A stretch of DNA of 5,252 nucleotides from Acidimicrobiia bacterium (GCA_019243595.1 JAFAUA010000290.1:1-5252); one strand, 5' to 3'. Shown: positions 1 through 5,252, counted from the first letter of the stretch. Numbers and translations are program-made. The notes: generated by a model from the letters alone, not told the origin.

Positions 1-266
1 TGATCATGAGTGGCGAGGCCAGGGTGACCCGCAAGGGCCGGCGCGTCGCTGGACTTGGACCTGGCGACTACTTCGGCGAGCTGGCCGTGCTTCAGCCGGC
101 CGCTCGCAGCGCAACCGTCGCGGCAACAACGCCGATGGAGGTCCTCATCGTCTCGTCACGGAGCCTGGGCGCTCTGTTGGCTGACGTCCCACCCCTGACC
201 CGCAAGTTACTAGCGGGCATGGCGGCCCGCCTCCAAGAGGCCGACAGCACGCTGTTCGTCGCCTGA
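1..266 (+). CDS. Cyclic-nucleotide-binding domain protein, C-terminal part (5' truncated by window edge)
   Basis: The reading frame is open from the left edge (first full codon ATC at 3-5) to TGA at 264-266, giving about 87 visible residues. The ATG at 6 lies inside the domain and is probably not the start. Seen: the end of a cNMP-binding beta-roll with a phosphate-binding cassette, FGELAVL at visible residues 24-30 followed by RSATV at 35-39. In the CRP/PKA family the Glu of FGEL contacts the ribose and the Arg-Ser contacts the cyclic phosphate; both are kept, so ligand binding is likely. After the domain there is only one helix (PPLTRKLLAGMAARLQ) and then the stop. No CRP-type helix-turn-helix follows, so this is not a CRP/FNR DNA-binding regulator unless another output domain lies N-terminal, outside the window. 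It may be a small stand-alone cNMP sensor. A universal stress gene follows 100 bases downstream on the same strand. Domain assignment is firm; role is unknown. Confidence 0.85.
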   Translation, partial: IMSGEARVTRKGRRVAGLGPGDYFGELAVLQPAARSATVAATTPMEVLIVSSRSLGALLADVPPLTRKLLAGMAARLQEADSTLFVA

Positions 267-352
267 CTTCGAGTCGGATTTACCCAGAGCGGGTGCGCTC
301 GACGGCCTGTCGTACATGCCGCGAAACGGACACGCTGAGTTCCGACGGCAAC

Positions 353-360
353 AAGGAGGA
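353..360 (+). promoter_or_regulatory. Shine-Dalgarno of the universal stress gene
   Basis: AAGGAGGA at 353-360 is nearly a perfect match to the anti-Shine-Dalgarno and ends 6 bases before the ATG at 367. It decides the start: an in-frame ATG at 316 would add 17 residues (beginning MPRNGHAEF) that are not part of the UspA fold and would place this ribosome binding site inside the coding region. Confidence 0.85.
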
Positions 361-366
361 GCGCAC

Positions 367-822
367 ATGAAGACGATCGTCGTCGGAACTGATGGATCGC
401 CGACCGCCCACAAAGCTGTGCTGGACGCCGCCGAGCTCGCCCTAGCGAGCGGGGCGCATGTCCACGTCGTGAGCGCGTACCGGTCGGAGACGTCGATCCG
501 AGCGATGTCGGCGACGGCGGCCGTCGCCGGCGCCCTCCCAGATGGTGCCTCCGCGCTCAGCGGGGTGCTCGCCGGAGACGCCGAGCAGACGGCGACGAAC
601 GCCGCCAAAGAGCTCGCCGACGGAGACGTCTCGGTGGAGAGCCACGCCGTGCCAGGAGATCCAGCAGACGCACTCCTCGATGTCGCCCGCGCCGTTGACG
701 CCGACGTCATTGTTGTCGGAAGCAAGGGCATGACTGGCGCCAAGCGGTTCGTCCTCGGCAGCGTGCCGAACAAGGTCGCCCACCACGCCACCTGCAATGT
801 CTTGATCGTCTACACGTCGTGA
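367..822 (+). CDS. Universal stress protein, UspA family, single domain
   Basis: The 151-residue product is the usual length for one Usp domain. It opens with beta-strand 1 and the nucleotide-binding Asp (KTIVVGTDGS, Asp9), and has DADVIVVGSKG followed by the family signature G-x2-G-x9-G-S at residues 118-132 (Gly118, Gly121, Gly131-Ser132). It closes with the last strand CNVLIVYTS. The intact glycine motif marks the nucleotide-binding branch (MJ0577-like), which normally binds ATP; some mycobacterial members bind cAMP. It is a soluble cytosolic protein with no signal peptide or membrane segment. The start at 367 is set by the strong ribosome binding site at 353-360. The upstream neighbour carries a cNMP-binding domain, and the 100-base gap allows either co-transcription or a separate promoter; no clear promoter boxes were seen there. 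Family assignment is secure; the specific stress and ligand are not known. Confidence 0.95.
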   Translation: MKTIVVGTDGSPTAHKAVLDAAELALASGAHVHVVSAYRSETSIRAMSATAAVAGALPDGASALSGVLAGDAEQTATNAAKELADGDVSVESHAVPGDPADALLDVARAVDADVIVVGSKGMTGAKRFVLGSVPNKVAHHATCNVLIVYTS

Positions 823-844
823 GACGAATCTCATTCACCAGACG

Positions 845-871
845 AGCGACATGCGTCGTCGCTGCTCTTTT
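845..871 (+). terminator. Possible intrinsic terminator of the universal stress gene
   Basis: Stem AGCGAC (845-850) pairs with GTCGCT (858-863) around a 7-base loop. It is followed by GCTC and TTTT at 868-871, 23 bases after the stop codon. The stem is short and the T run is only four long and offset by four bases, so this is a weak match to a Rho-independent terminator. Position and orientation fit. Confidence 0.35.
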
Positions 872-1008
872 CACGCCCTCGAAGTGCGGTACCGGGCGCA
901 GCAACTCCCGCGATCACGAGATGCCCTCACCCGCGGTCCGCCGCAACCGATCTGCCGCTCTGCACTATCACCTGCAGCGCATAACGACGCGCCCGAATGC
1001 GCGATTGA

Positions 1009-1116
1009 GGGCCGGTCGAATTAGCGCCGATCCCCGTGTACGCGCAGGCGGACCGAAACCTCGCCGAGCTCGTCAGCGCCATCGAGGCCACGACGACGGA
1101 CAGCCGGTTACGTTGA
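1009..1116 (+). other. Short coding-like stretch, possible gene remnant
   Basis: Between an in-frame TGA at 1006-1008 and TGA at 1114-1116, this frame reads 35 residues, including VYAQADRNLAELVSAIEA from GTG 1036. From about 1030 to 1104, nearly every codon ends in G or C, the pattern of true genes in this window, and the peptide looks like an amphipathic helix and not random GC-rich translation. No ribosome binding site precedes GTG 1036 and the frame is closed on both sides. It could be the decayed C-terminus of a lost gene, a very small gene, or chance. I do not recognise the family. Confidence 0.25.
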
Positions 1117-1162
1117 ATTCAGAACGGATCACGGCCGCCGTGCGAGCGCGGCGTCGCTGAGT

Positions 1163-1189
1163 AGTCGCGACTGGCGGACAGGCCCGCCA
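1163..1189 (-). terminator. Dyad symmetries just past hyuB, possible transcript end
   Basis: Starting 9 bases after the hyuB stop (reading leftward) is a hairpin with 6-base arms TGGCGG (1172-1177) and CCGCCA (1184-1189) and a 6-base loop. Abutting it is a perfect 10-base palindrome AGTCGCGACT (1163-1172). There is no T tract after the stem on the minus strand, so this is not a classic intrinsic terminator; it could be an mRNA 3'-end stem or part of a Rho-dependent end. Confidence 0.3.
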
Positions 1190-1197
1190 ACAAGGAA

Positions 1198-2793
1198 TCA
1201 GGCTGGGGTTCCGTAGCCACCTCCGCCCGGGGTGAGGATCTGGATCGCATCTCCCACCTCGACGTCGACGGTCGTCTTGTCGAGAAGCGGCACGCGCCGT
1301 GACTCATCGCCGTTCGGCCAGAGCCAATTCTCTCCCGACGCACCCGCGCCGCCGCCGGCCAGGCCCCACGGCCTGCTCGTGCGTCGCTCGGTGACGAGCG
1401 AGACCGTTGCCGGCTCGAGCAGCTGGATCACCCGCTCGAGGCCGTCGCCGCCGGGCGCCTGGCCTGAGCCCCCGCTCCCCCTGCGCAGGCGGTACCTCAG
1501 GACCCGCATCGGGAAGGCGTGTTCCAGCGCCTCGATCGGCGTATTCAAAGAATTCGTCATCGCCGTATGGATGCCCGACTGGCCGGGAACCGGCGTGCCC
1601 AAGCGGTGCACATCCTTGAGAGTGTTGGTCATCGCCGTGTGGACGGCGCTCATCCCCGCCCGGCCGGGGCGCCCGCCCTGCCCACCGGCGAGGGTCTCGT
1701 AGTACACCCATCCGTCGCCCCCGACGAGCACGTTGTTCATCGTTCCCTGGCCGGCGGCGCCGACCCGACCGGGCAACGCTTGGGCCAACGCCCCCAGGCA
1801 CACATCCGCGACCCGCTGGCTGACTTCGACGTTGCCGGCGCCCACCGCGACCGGTGGCCGGGCGGCGACGATCGAGCCCGCTGGCGCCACGACCGAGACC
1901 GGACGAAGGGCGCCGCCGTTCGCTGGAATCGTGGGATCGGTCGCGGCCCGGATGGCGAAGGCGACGGCGCTGACCGTCACCGCCTCCACGGCGTTGACGT
2001 TGCCGGGACGCTGCTCGTCGGTACCGGAGAAGTCGAACGTGGCCGACTCGCCGTCGACGGTCAACGTCACGACGACCCGAGCCGGCTCTTGCTGCTCGGG
2101 CCGAGGACCCGTCGAGTCGAGCACGTCGTCGAAGGTCCACGAGCCGTCCGGCACGTCGGCCAGAGCGGCGCGCATGCGCCGCTCGCCGTAGTCGACGATC
2201 TCCTGCAGCGGTGCGTCGACGAAGGCGCGTAGGCGCTCGATGCCGACGTGGTTGGCGCCCTCCTGCGCGTCGAGATCGCCGCCGCGCTCCTCGGGCGTGC
2301 GGCTGTTGGCAGCCAGCTCGGAGCGGACCTCGTCAGTGAGGAGGACGGGCGGGATGCGGAACCCCTCCTCGTCGATCTCGAGGGCCTCCGGCGGGATCGA
2401 TCCCGGTGCGATGCCGCCTACGTCGGCGTGGTGGGCCCGGTTGGCGGCCCACCCGACGAGGCGACCGTCGACGAAGCAGGGACCGATGAGCGTGAGGTCG
2501 TTGAGGTGTGTACCGCCGGCGAACGGGTCGTTCAGCAGCACCTGCTGGCCCGGCTCGAGGGAGTCACCGAAGACGTCGATGGCGGCCGCGACCGAGGCCG
2601 GCATCGAGCCGAGGTGCACCGGGATGTGCTCGGCCTGGACGAGAAGCTCGCCCGAAGCCGTGAACAGCGCGGCCGAACAATCGGCACGCTCCTTGATGTT
2701 CGGGCTGAAGGCGGCGCGCCGCAGCACCGCACCCATCTCCTCCGCGACGCCCGTGAGGCGCGAGATCAGGATCTGGAGGGCCGCAGGATCCAC
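1198..2793 (-). CDS. hyuB: Hydantoinase/5-oxoprolinase subunit B (HyuB family)
   Basis: The 531-residue product is within the usual range for HyuB. With HyuA it forms an ATP-dependent amidohydrolase opening hydantoin, 5-oxoproline or related lactam rings; the substrate cannot be assigned from sequence. Family blocks seen in order: EHIPVHLGSMPASV (55-68), LLNDPFAGGTHLNDLTLIGP (86-105), AANRAHHADVGG (116-127), PGSIPPEALEIDEEGFRIPP (130-149), RGGDLDAQEGANHVG (170-184), FDFSGTDEQRPGNVNA (253-268), YYETLAGGQGGRPGR (364-378), NTPIEALEHAFP (417-428), GLAGGGAGASGENW (477-490) and the C-terminal LTPGGGGYG (520-528). The GTG start at 2793 is chosen because the fold begins with VDPAALQILISRL and a strong Shine-Dalgarno lies 5 bases upstream; the open frame to 3000 is only hyuA read out of frame. 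The gene overlaps hyuA by 28 bases, indicating translational coupling. Odd: a 24-residue in-frame insertion at about 385-416 repeats the HTAMTN(T/S)L block. Confidence 0.95.
   Translation of the reverse strand: MDPAALQILISRLTGVAEEMGAVLRRAAFSPNIKERADCSAALFTASGELLVQAEHIPVHLGSMPASVAAAIDVFGDSLEPGQQVLLNDPFAGGTHLNDLTLIGPCFVDGRLVGWAANRAHHADVGGIAPGSIPPEALEIDEEGFRIPPVLLTDEVRSELAANSRTPEERGGDLDAQEGANHVGIERLRAFVDAPLQEIVDYGERRMRAALADVPDGSWTFDDVLDSTGPRPEQQEPARVVVTLTVDGESATFDFSGTDEQRPGNVNAVEAVTVSAVAFAIRAATDPTIPANGGALRPVSVVAPAGSIVAARPPVAVGAGNVEVSQRVADVCLGALAQALPGRVGAAGQGTMNNVLVGGDGWVYYETLAGGQGGRPGRAGMSAVHTAMTNTLKDVHRLGTPVPGQSGIHTAMTNSLNTPIEALEHAFPMRVLRYRLRRGSGGSGQAPGGDGLERVIQLLEPATVSLVTERRTSRPWGLAGGGAGASGENWLWPNGDESRRVPLLDKTTVDVEVGDAIQILTPGGGGYGTPA
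1546..1641 (-). repeat. Imperfect direct repeat inside hyuB (HTAMTNTL / HTAMTNSL)
   Basis: Two 24-base copies, 1618-1641 and 1546-1569, are offset by exactly 72 bases and stay in frame. They encode HTAMTNTL (residues 385-392) and HTAMTNSL (409-416). They match at 18 of 24 bases, including an 11-base identical core ACGGCGATGAC. Between them is KDVHRLGTPVPGQSGI, which I do not recognise from HyuB relatives, where a single such block normally runs straight into NTPxEALE. Confidence 0.7.
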
Positions 2794-4541
2794 GCGCCAC
2801 CTCCTCCGACCTCGGCCTTCCAGCCATCGGGAACCCAGACCGTGCAGTCGGATTCGGCCAGCACCGCTGGGCCCACGATCGGCTTGCGCTCGCCAGCCGG
2901 TCGGAGGTCGTCGTAGGAGAGGTGCGCCGGCCGCTTGGCGCGGGCGCGCAGAGCCACCACCTCGACCGGCGCGCCGGGCCGCGCGTACCCGTTGCGGCAC
3001 TTGTGTTCATCAGGGAACTCGTCGACGGTCGCAACCGTGAGCTCATGGCTTTGGCCCGCGTACCGGCAGTCGAGGGCAGTGCTGACGTCGGCATCCGCAC
3101 CGCCGACCGCCTTCCCTGCCTCCAACGCCAGCTCGTGCAGCGCGTGTTCGACACCTTCGGTGTCACCTGGCGTCGGCCAGGAGCGGACGAGCTCGCGCTG
3201 ACGCGGCGACGTCACCAGACCAACGGCCGAGAGGACTCCCGCACGCGGCGGGACCACGACGGCCGCCATGCCCAACGCTTCGGCGACGGCGCAGGCGTGC
3301 AGCGGACCGGCGCCACCGAAGGCGACGAGGGCCAGGCCGGAAGGGTCGACGCCGCGCTCCACGGACACGAGGCGAACGGCGCGCTCCATGGCCGCATCGA
3401 CGACGTCGACCACGCCCTGAGCGGCTACGCCCGCACCGTCGAGGGCGCGGCGGGCGGCGTCGACGTCGAGTCGTCCGAGATTGCCGAACGTGGCATCGGC
3501 GGGGATGCGGCCCAACGCCAGGTCGGCGTCGGTCACCGTCGGCTCGGTCCCGCCCCTTCCGTACGCCGCTGGGCCGGGATCGGCGCCCGCGCTGCGCGGC
3601 CCAACTGCGAGCGCACCGCCCGCGTCAATGCGGGCGATCGAACCGCCGCCCGCGCCGATCGTGTGGATGTCGAGCGACGGCAACCGGATCGGGAAGCCGC
3701 CGGCCGTGCGACCGGGCGCCGGCTCGGGGACCGTCCCGAGGATGAGGCAGACGTCGGTGCTCGTGCCGCCCATGTCGAAGGAGACGGCGTCGGCGAAGCC
3801 AGCCGCCGCGGCCGCGGCCGCCGCGGCCTGCACGCCACCGGCGGGTCCCGACAACAGAAGGGCGGCGGGCAGATGCGCGGCGTCGCGCGCGGGAACGAGC
3901 CCGCCCGCCGATGTCATCACGAGCACGTCGTCAGCAAGGTCACCCATGCGCTCGAGGTACGGCGCACAGACCGGGCGCAGATAAGCGTTGGCGACGGTCG
4001 TGACTGTGCGCTCGTACTCCCGGAACTCCGGTGACACCTCGGTCGACGCCGTGACGTCGTACCCACGAGAACGCAGTTCGCCGGCGACCGCCGCCTCGTG
4101 GGCAGCGTTGAGATCTGCGTGGAGGAGGCACACGGCGACGGCCTGCACCTCGTCGGGCACTTTCGGGGCCCGGCCGACGGGCTCGAGTTCCACGCCATCG
4201 GCATCGAGCCGGCCGTCAACTTCGAGTCGGAGATGGCGCGGCACCAGCGGCTCTGGTCGGTCGGCCCACTGGTCGTAGAGCGACGGTCGATCCTGACGGG
4301 CGATCTCGATCACGTCGGCGAAGCCGCGGTTGGTAACGAGAGCCACCGACGCGCCCTGCCGCTCGAGCAAGGCGTTGGTGGCGATCGTTGTTCCATGGCA
4401 CAGCAGGTCCGGTCGCCGCCCGCCGAGCCCGGTGGCCACGGCGCCGGCCGGATCGTCACGCCGTGAAAGCACCTTGACCACGTCGCCGTTCTCGTCGACG
4501 ACGTCGGTGAACGTGCCGCCGGTGTCGACACCGACAATCAC
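2766..4541 (-). CDS. hyuA: Hydantoinase/5-oxoprolinase subunit A (HyuA family)
   Basis: The 591-residue product is compact for HyuA (often about 650-700) but has all expected parts. It is the nucleotide-binding subunit that activates the lactam with ATP for hydrolysis with HyuB. Seen: N-terminal phosphate-1 motif GVDTGGTFTDV (4-14), HGTTIATNALLER (49-61), FREYERTVTTVANAYLRP (173-190), LLSGPAGGV (229-237), phosphate-2 motif SFDMGGTSTDV (254-264), DIHTIGAGGGSIARID (291-306), RSAGADPGPAAYGRGG (316-331), VERGVDPSGLALVAFGGAGP (394-413), RYAGQSHELTV (493-503) and a C-terminal GYARPGAPVEVV (518-529). A run of nine alanines (239-247) follows the SGPAGG motif. The GTG start at 4541 places the first glycine loop at residue 4 and overlaps the upstream stop as GTGA; the frame open to 4796 is the upstream gene read out of phase. 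Its last codons (poly-Gly) hold the hyuB ribosome binding site. Cytosolic; substrate unknown. Confidence 0.95.
   Translation of the reverse strand: MIVGVDTGGTFTDVVDENGDVVKVLSRRDDPAGAVATGLGGRRPDLLCHGTTIATNALLERQGASVALVTNRGFADVIEIARQDRPSLYDQWADRPEPLVPRHLRLEVDGRLDADGVELEPVGRAPKVPDEVQAVAVCLLHADLNAAHEAAVAGELRSRGYDVTASTEVSPEFREYERTVTTVANAYLRPVCAPYLERMGDLADDVLVMTSAGGLVPARDAAHLPAALLLSGPAGGVQAAAAAAAAAGFADAVSFDMGGTSTDVCLILGTVPEPAPGRTAGGFPIRLPSLDIHTIGAGGGSIARIDAGGALAVGPRSAGADPGPAAYGRGGTEPTVTDADLALGRIPADATFGNLGRLDVDAARRALDGAGVAAQGVVDVVDAAMERAVRLVSVERGVDPSGLALVAFGGAGPLHACAVAEALGMAAVVVPPRAGVLSAVGLVTSPRQRELVRSWPTPGDTEGVEHALHELALEAGKAVGGADADVSTALDCRYAGQSHELTVATVDEFPDEHKCRNGYARPGAPVEVVALRARAKRPAHLSYDDLRPAGERKPIVGPAVLAESDCTVWVPDGWKAEVGGGGAWILRPSRS
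2799..2807 (-). promoter_or_regulatory. Shine-Dalgarno of hyuB inside the end of hyuA
   Basis: On the minus strand GGAGGAGGT (2807 to 2799) lies 5 bases before GTG 2793. It is formed by the Gly-Gly-Gly codons near the HyuA C-terminus, so the same bases serve as protein code and ribosome binding site. It fixes the hyuB start and supports coupled synthesis of the two subunits. Confidence 0.8.
3808..3821. repeat. 14-base GC palindrome in the alanine-run codons of hyuA
   Basis: GCGGCCGCGGCCGC is a perfect palindrome made only of G and C, lying in the codons for the nine-alanine run of HyuA. It probably reflects alanine codon repetition and not a site, but it is a low-complexity spot prone to slippage and could fold in the mRNA. 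Confidence 0.6.
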
Positions 4542-5252
4542 GGGGTCGGCGCCACCACCCAGACGTCTTCCTCGCCGAGCTGGCTCTGGAACGACTTCAC
4601 CTGCTTGGCGATCGCGGGATCGTCCCCGTCCCACACAGCGATCGCCTCGTCGGCGTTGCACGCCAGCCACGCGTCCCGCCGCGAGAGAGCGGCGCCGGCC
4701 TGGACGCGCGAGGTCGGCTTTCGGTTCTGCAACAGGATCTGCCCCTCGGCCGCGTCGAGCAGCTTGCGGTAGGAAGCCTGGGCCGCGGCCGGCCACACCG
4801 ACTCGGGCTCCGGATACGGGAGCACGGCGTAGAACGGCACGCCCGCCTCGACTGCGGCGACCGCGCCCAGCTGCTCGGCGCCCAACCCCAGACCGGTGAG
4901 GACCACCAGGTCGTCGTGGAGCTCGCGCTTGGCCGCGACGATCTCGGCCAGCTTGGTGCGCACGCCGTCGGCGATGGGATTGGCCTGGTAGCCACCGAGC
5001 TCGGGCGGGCGATGGCCGACGACCGCCACTTTGTGCCCGGCGGGGACCAGTGGCTCCGGCGGTGCGCCCGGCCGGTCGGGCGGCCCGAGCTCAGCGAGCG
5101 AGGGCGGCGTGTCGCCGGACCGTCCCTGCTGGTTCGTTGCTGCTTCGACGGCAAGGCGGTCGACGAGGTCGTTCATGGGATCGTTGGAGTGCCCCTTGAC
5201 CCACCGGAAGACGACGTCGCCCCGTCGCTGCACCTCGTCGACCAGCGGCTCC
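4538..5252 (-). CDS. Ribonuclease HI - SLOG domain fusion protein (5' truncated by window edge)
   Basis: The frame is open from the right edge to TGA at 4538-4540: 237 visible residues, numbered here from the first full codon. Residues about 1-39 are the end of an RNase HI domain: FRWVKGHSNDPMNDLVDRLA, with the mobile-loop catalytic His (of KGH, residue 21) and the last acidic active-site residue (Asp of VDRLA) present. The other three catalytic acidic residues would lie outside the window. A proline-rich linker (about 40-71) follows. The rest is a SLOG Rossmann domain of YpsA/DUF1273 type: HKVAVVGHRPPELGGYQAN (73-91), VVLTGLGLGAEQLGAVAA (116-133), VPFYAVLPYPEPESVWP (138-154), and ALSRRDAWLACNADEAIAVW (188-207). 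RNase HI cuts RNA in RNA-DNA hybrids; SLOG domains bind nucleotides or nucleotide-derived ligands. RNase HI fused to a phosphatase is known in actinobacteria (Rv2228c); a SLOG partner is a different arrangement. The stop overlaps the hyuA start by 4 bases. GTG at 5233 is internal to the RNase H fold and not the start. Confidence 0.85.
   Translation of the reverse strand, partial: EPLVDEVQRRGDVVFRWVKGHSNDPMNDLVDRLAVEAATNQQGRSGDTPPSLAELGPPDRPGAPPEPLVPAGHKVAVVGHRPPELGGYQANPIADGVRTKLAEIVAAKRELHDDLVVLTGLGLGAEQLGAVAAVEAGVPFYAVLPYPEPESVWPAAAQASYRKLLDAAEGQILLQNRKPTSRVQAGAALSRRDAWLACNADEAIAVWDGDDPAIAKQVKSFQSQLGEEDVWVVAPTP

Larger units (their letters stand above)
823..1197. other. Convergent intergenic region, no confident gene
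   Basis: This 375-base stretch lies between the stop of the stress gene (plus strand) and the stop of hyuB (minus strand). No frame gives a recognisable complete protein. A plus-strand frame from GTG 819 to 1160 stays open, but it is rich in Arg, Ser and Pro, overlaps the end of the stress gene, has no ribosome binding site and resembles no family. The region holds a hairpin with a short T run (845-871), a small TGAGA/TCTCA stem at 820-833 directly on the stress-gene stop, a short stretch with coding-like codon use (1009-1116), and paired dyads next to hyuB (1163-1189). Convergent ends on both sides mean it needs terminators rather than promoters. Confidence 0.7.

Noticed and set aside
287..300. 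GAGCG/CGCTC hairpin with a 4-base loop between the cNMP gene and the stress gene
   Set aside because: It is a 5-base stem without a T tract; such stems are expected by chance in GC-rich DNA, so it is not called a terminator.
316..366. Alternative ATG 316 start for the universal stress gene
   Set aside because: It would put the perfect ribosome binding site at 353-360 inside the gene and add non-family residues before the conserved first strand.
210..797. Minus-strand open frame over the universal stress gene (also 442-834)
   Set aside because: It is Ser/Ala/Pro-rich, without a recognisable domain and antisense to a clear UspA gene.
819..1160. Plus-strand open frame of 113 codons in the intergenic region
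   Set aside because: It overlaps the stress-gene stop, has no ribosome binding site, shows Arg-rich composition and has no family resemblance. The better coding signal in this region is in another frame (1009-1116).
1546..1641. CRISPR-like or mobile-element repeat reading of the hyuB direct repeat
   Set aside because: There are only two imperfect copies within one conserved protein block, kept in frame, with no inverted ends, target duplication or transposase; an internal coding duplication explains it better.
1519..2232. Long plus-strand open frame opposite hyuB (also 1232-1702 and 1733-2191)
   Set aside because: It is an antisense product of the GC-rich third-position bias in hyuB. The translation is Arg/Pro/Gly-rich, matches no family and has no ribosome binding site; hyuB on the minus strand has strong family motifs.
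2794..3000. Extended N-terminus of HyuB starting near 3000
   Set aside because: The extra 69 residues are hyuA read in another frame (Arg/Gly-rich). The strong Shine-Dalgarno before GTG 2793 and the family start VDPAALQILISRL fix the true start.
2240..4034. Plus-strand open frames opposite hyuB and hyuA (2240-3040, 2248-2916, 2922-4034, 3481-3984)
   Set aside because: These are shadow frames over two well-supported genes. They are compositionally skewed with no recognisable domains.
4542..4796. Extended N-terminus of HyuA starting near 4796
   Set aside because: The added residues are the SLOG gene in a wrong frame. HyuA proteins begin a few residues before the GVDTGGTFTD motif, which fits GTG 4541.
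4098..4899. Plus-strand open frames opposite hyuA and the RNase HI-SLOG gene (4098-4466, 4330-4899)
   Set aside because: They are antisense, rich in Arg/Pro/Ser and without motifs; the opposite strand carries conserved HyuA and SLOG blocks.

Overview
The window is GC-rich, with a strong G/C bias at third codon positions and GTG starts. The gene families present (a stand-alone cNMP-binding protein, a single-domain universal stress protein, compact HyuA and HyuB subunits, and an RNase HI carrying an extra C-terminal domain) suggest a high-GC actinobacterium. An uncultured Acidimicrobiia-like lineage is plausible, but this assignment is an inference from protein style and not a proven placement. 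No rRNA, tRNA, CRISPR array, insertion sequence or phage gene was seen.

Layout. On the plus strand, from the left edge to about 822, lie the 3' end of a cyclic-nucleotide-binding-domain gene with no DNA-binding domain after it, and a complete UspA-type universal stress gene with a textbook Shine-Dalgarno. From 823 to 1197 is a 375-base convergent intergenic region. It holds a possible terminator for the stress gene, a short stretch that reads like a coding remnant, and dyad symmetries just beyond the opposing operon. From 1198 to the right edge, everything reads leftward on the minus strand as one tightly packed unit: an RNase HI-SLOG fusion (5' end outside the window), then hyuA (4-base GTGA overlap), then hyuB (28-base overlap).

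How the genes work together. HyuA and HyuB are the two subunits of an ATP-dependent hydantoinase/5-oxoprolinase-type amidohydrolase: HyuA carries the ASKHA-type nucleotide-binding motifs and HyuB the partner fold. The exact substrate (hydantoin, N-methylhydantoin, 5-oxoproline or another lactam) cannot be read from sequence. The gene translationally coupled upstream is unexpected: the C-terminal part of RNase HI joined by a proline-rich linker to a SLOG (YpsA/DUF1273-like) nucleotide-binding Rossmann domain. On the other side, the cNMP-binding protein and the universal stress protein form a small stress or second-messenger pair.

The observations most worth a second look are the RNase HI-SLOG fusion and its coupling to hyuAB, and an in-frame 24-residue partial duplication inside HyuB that coincides with a sharp AT-rich pocket.
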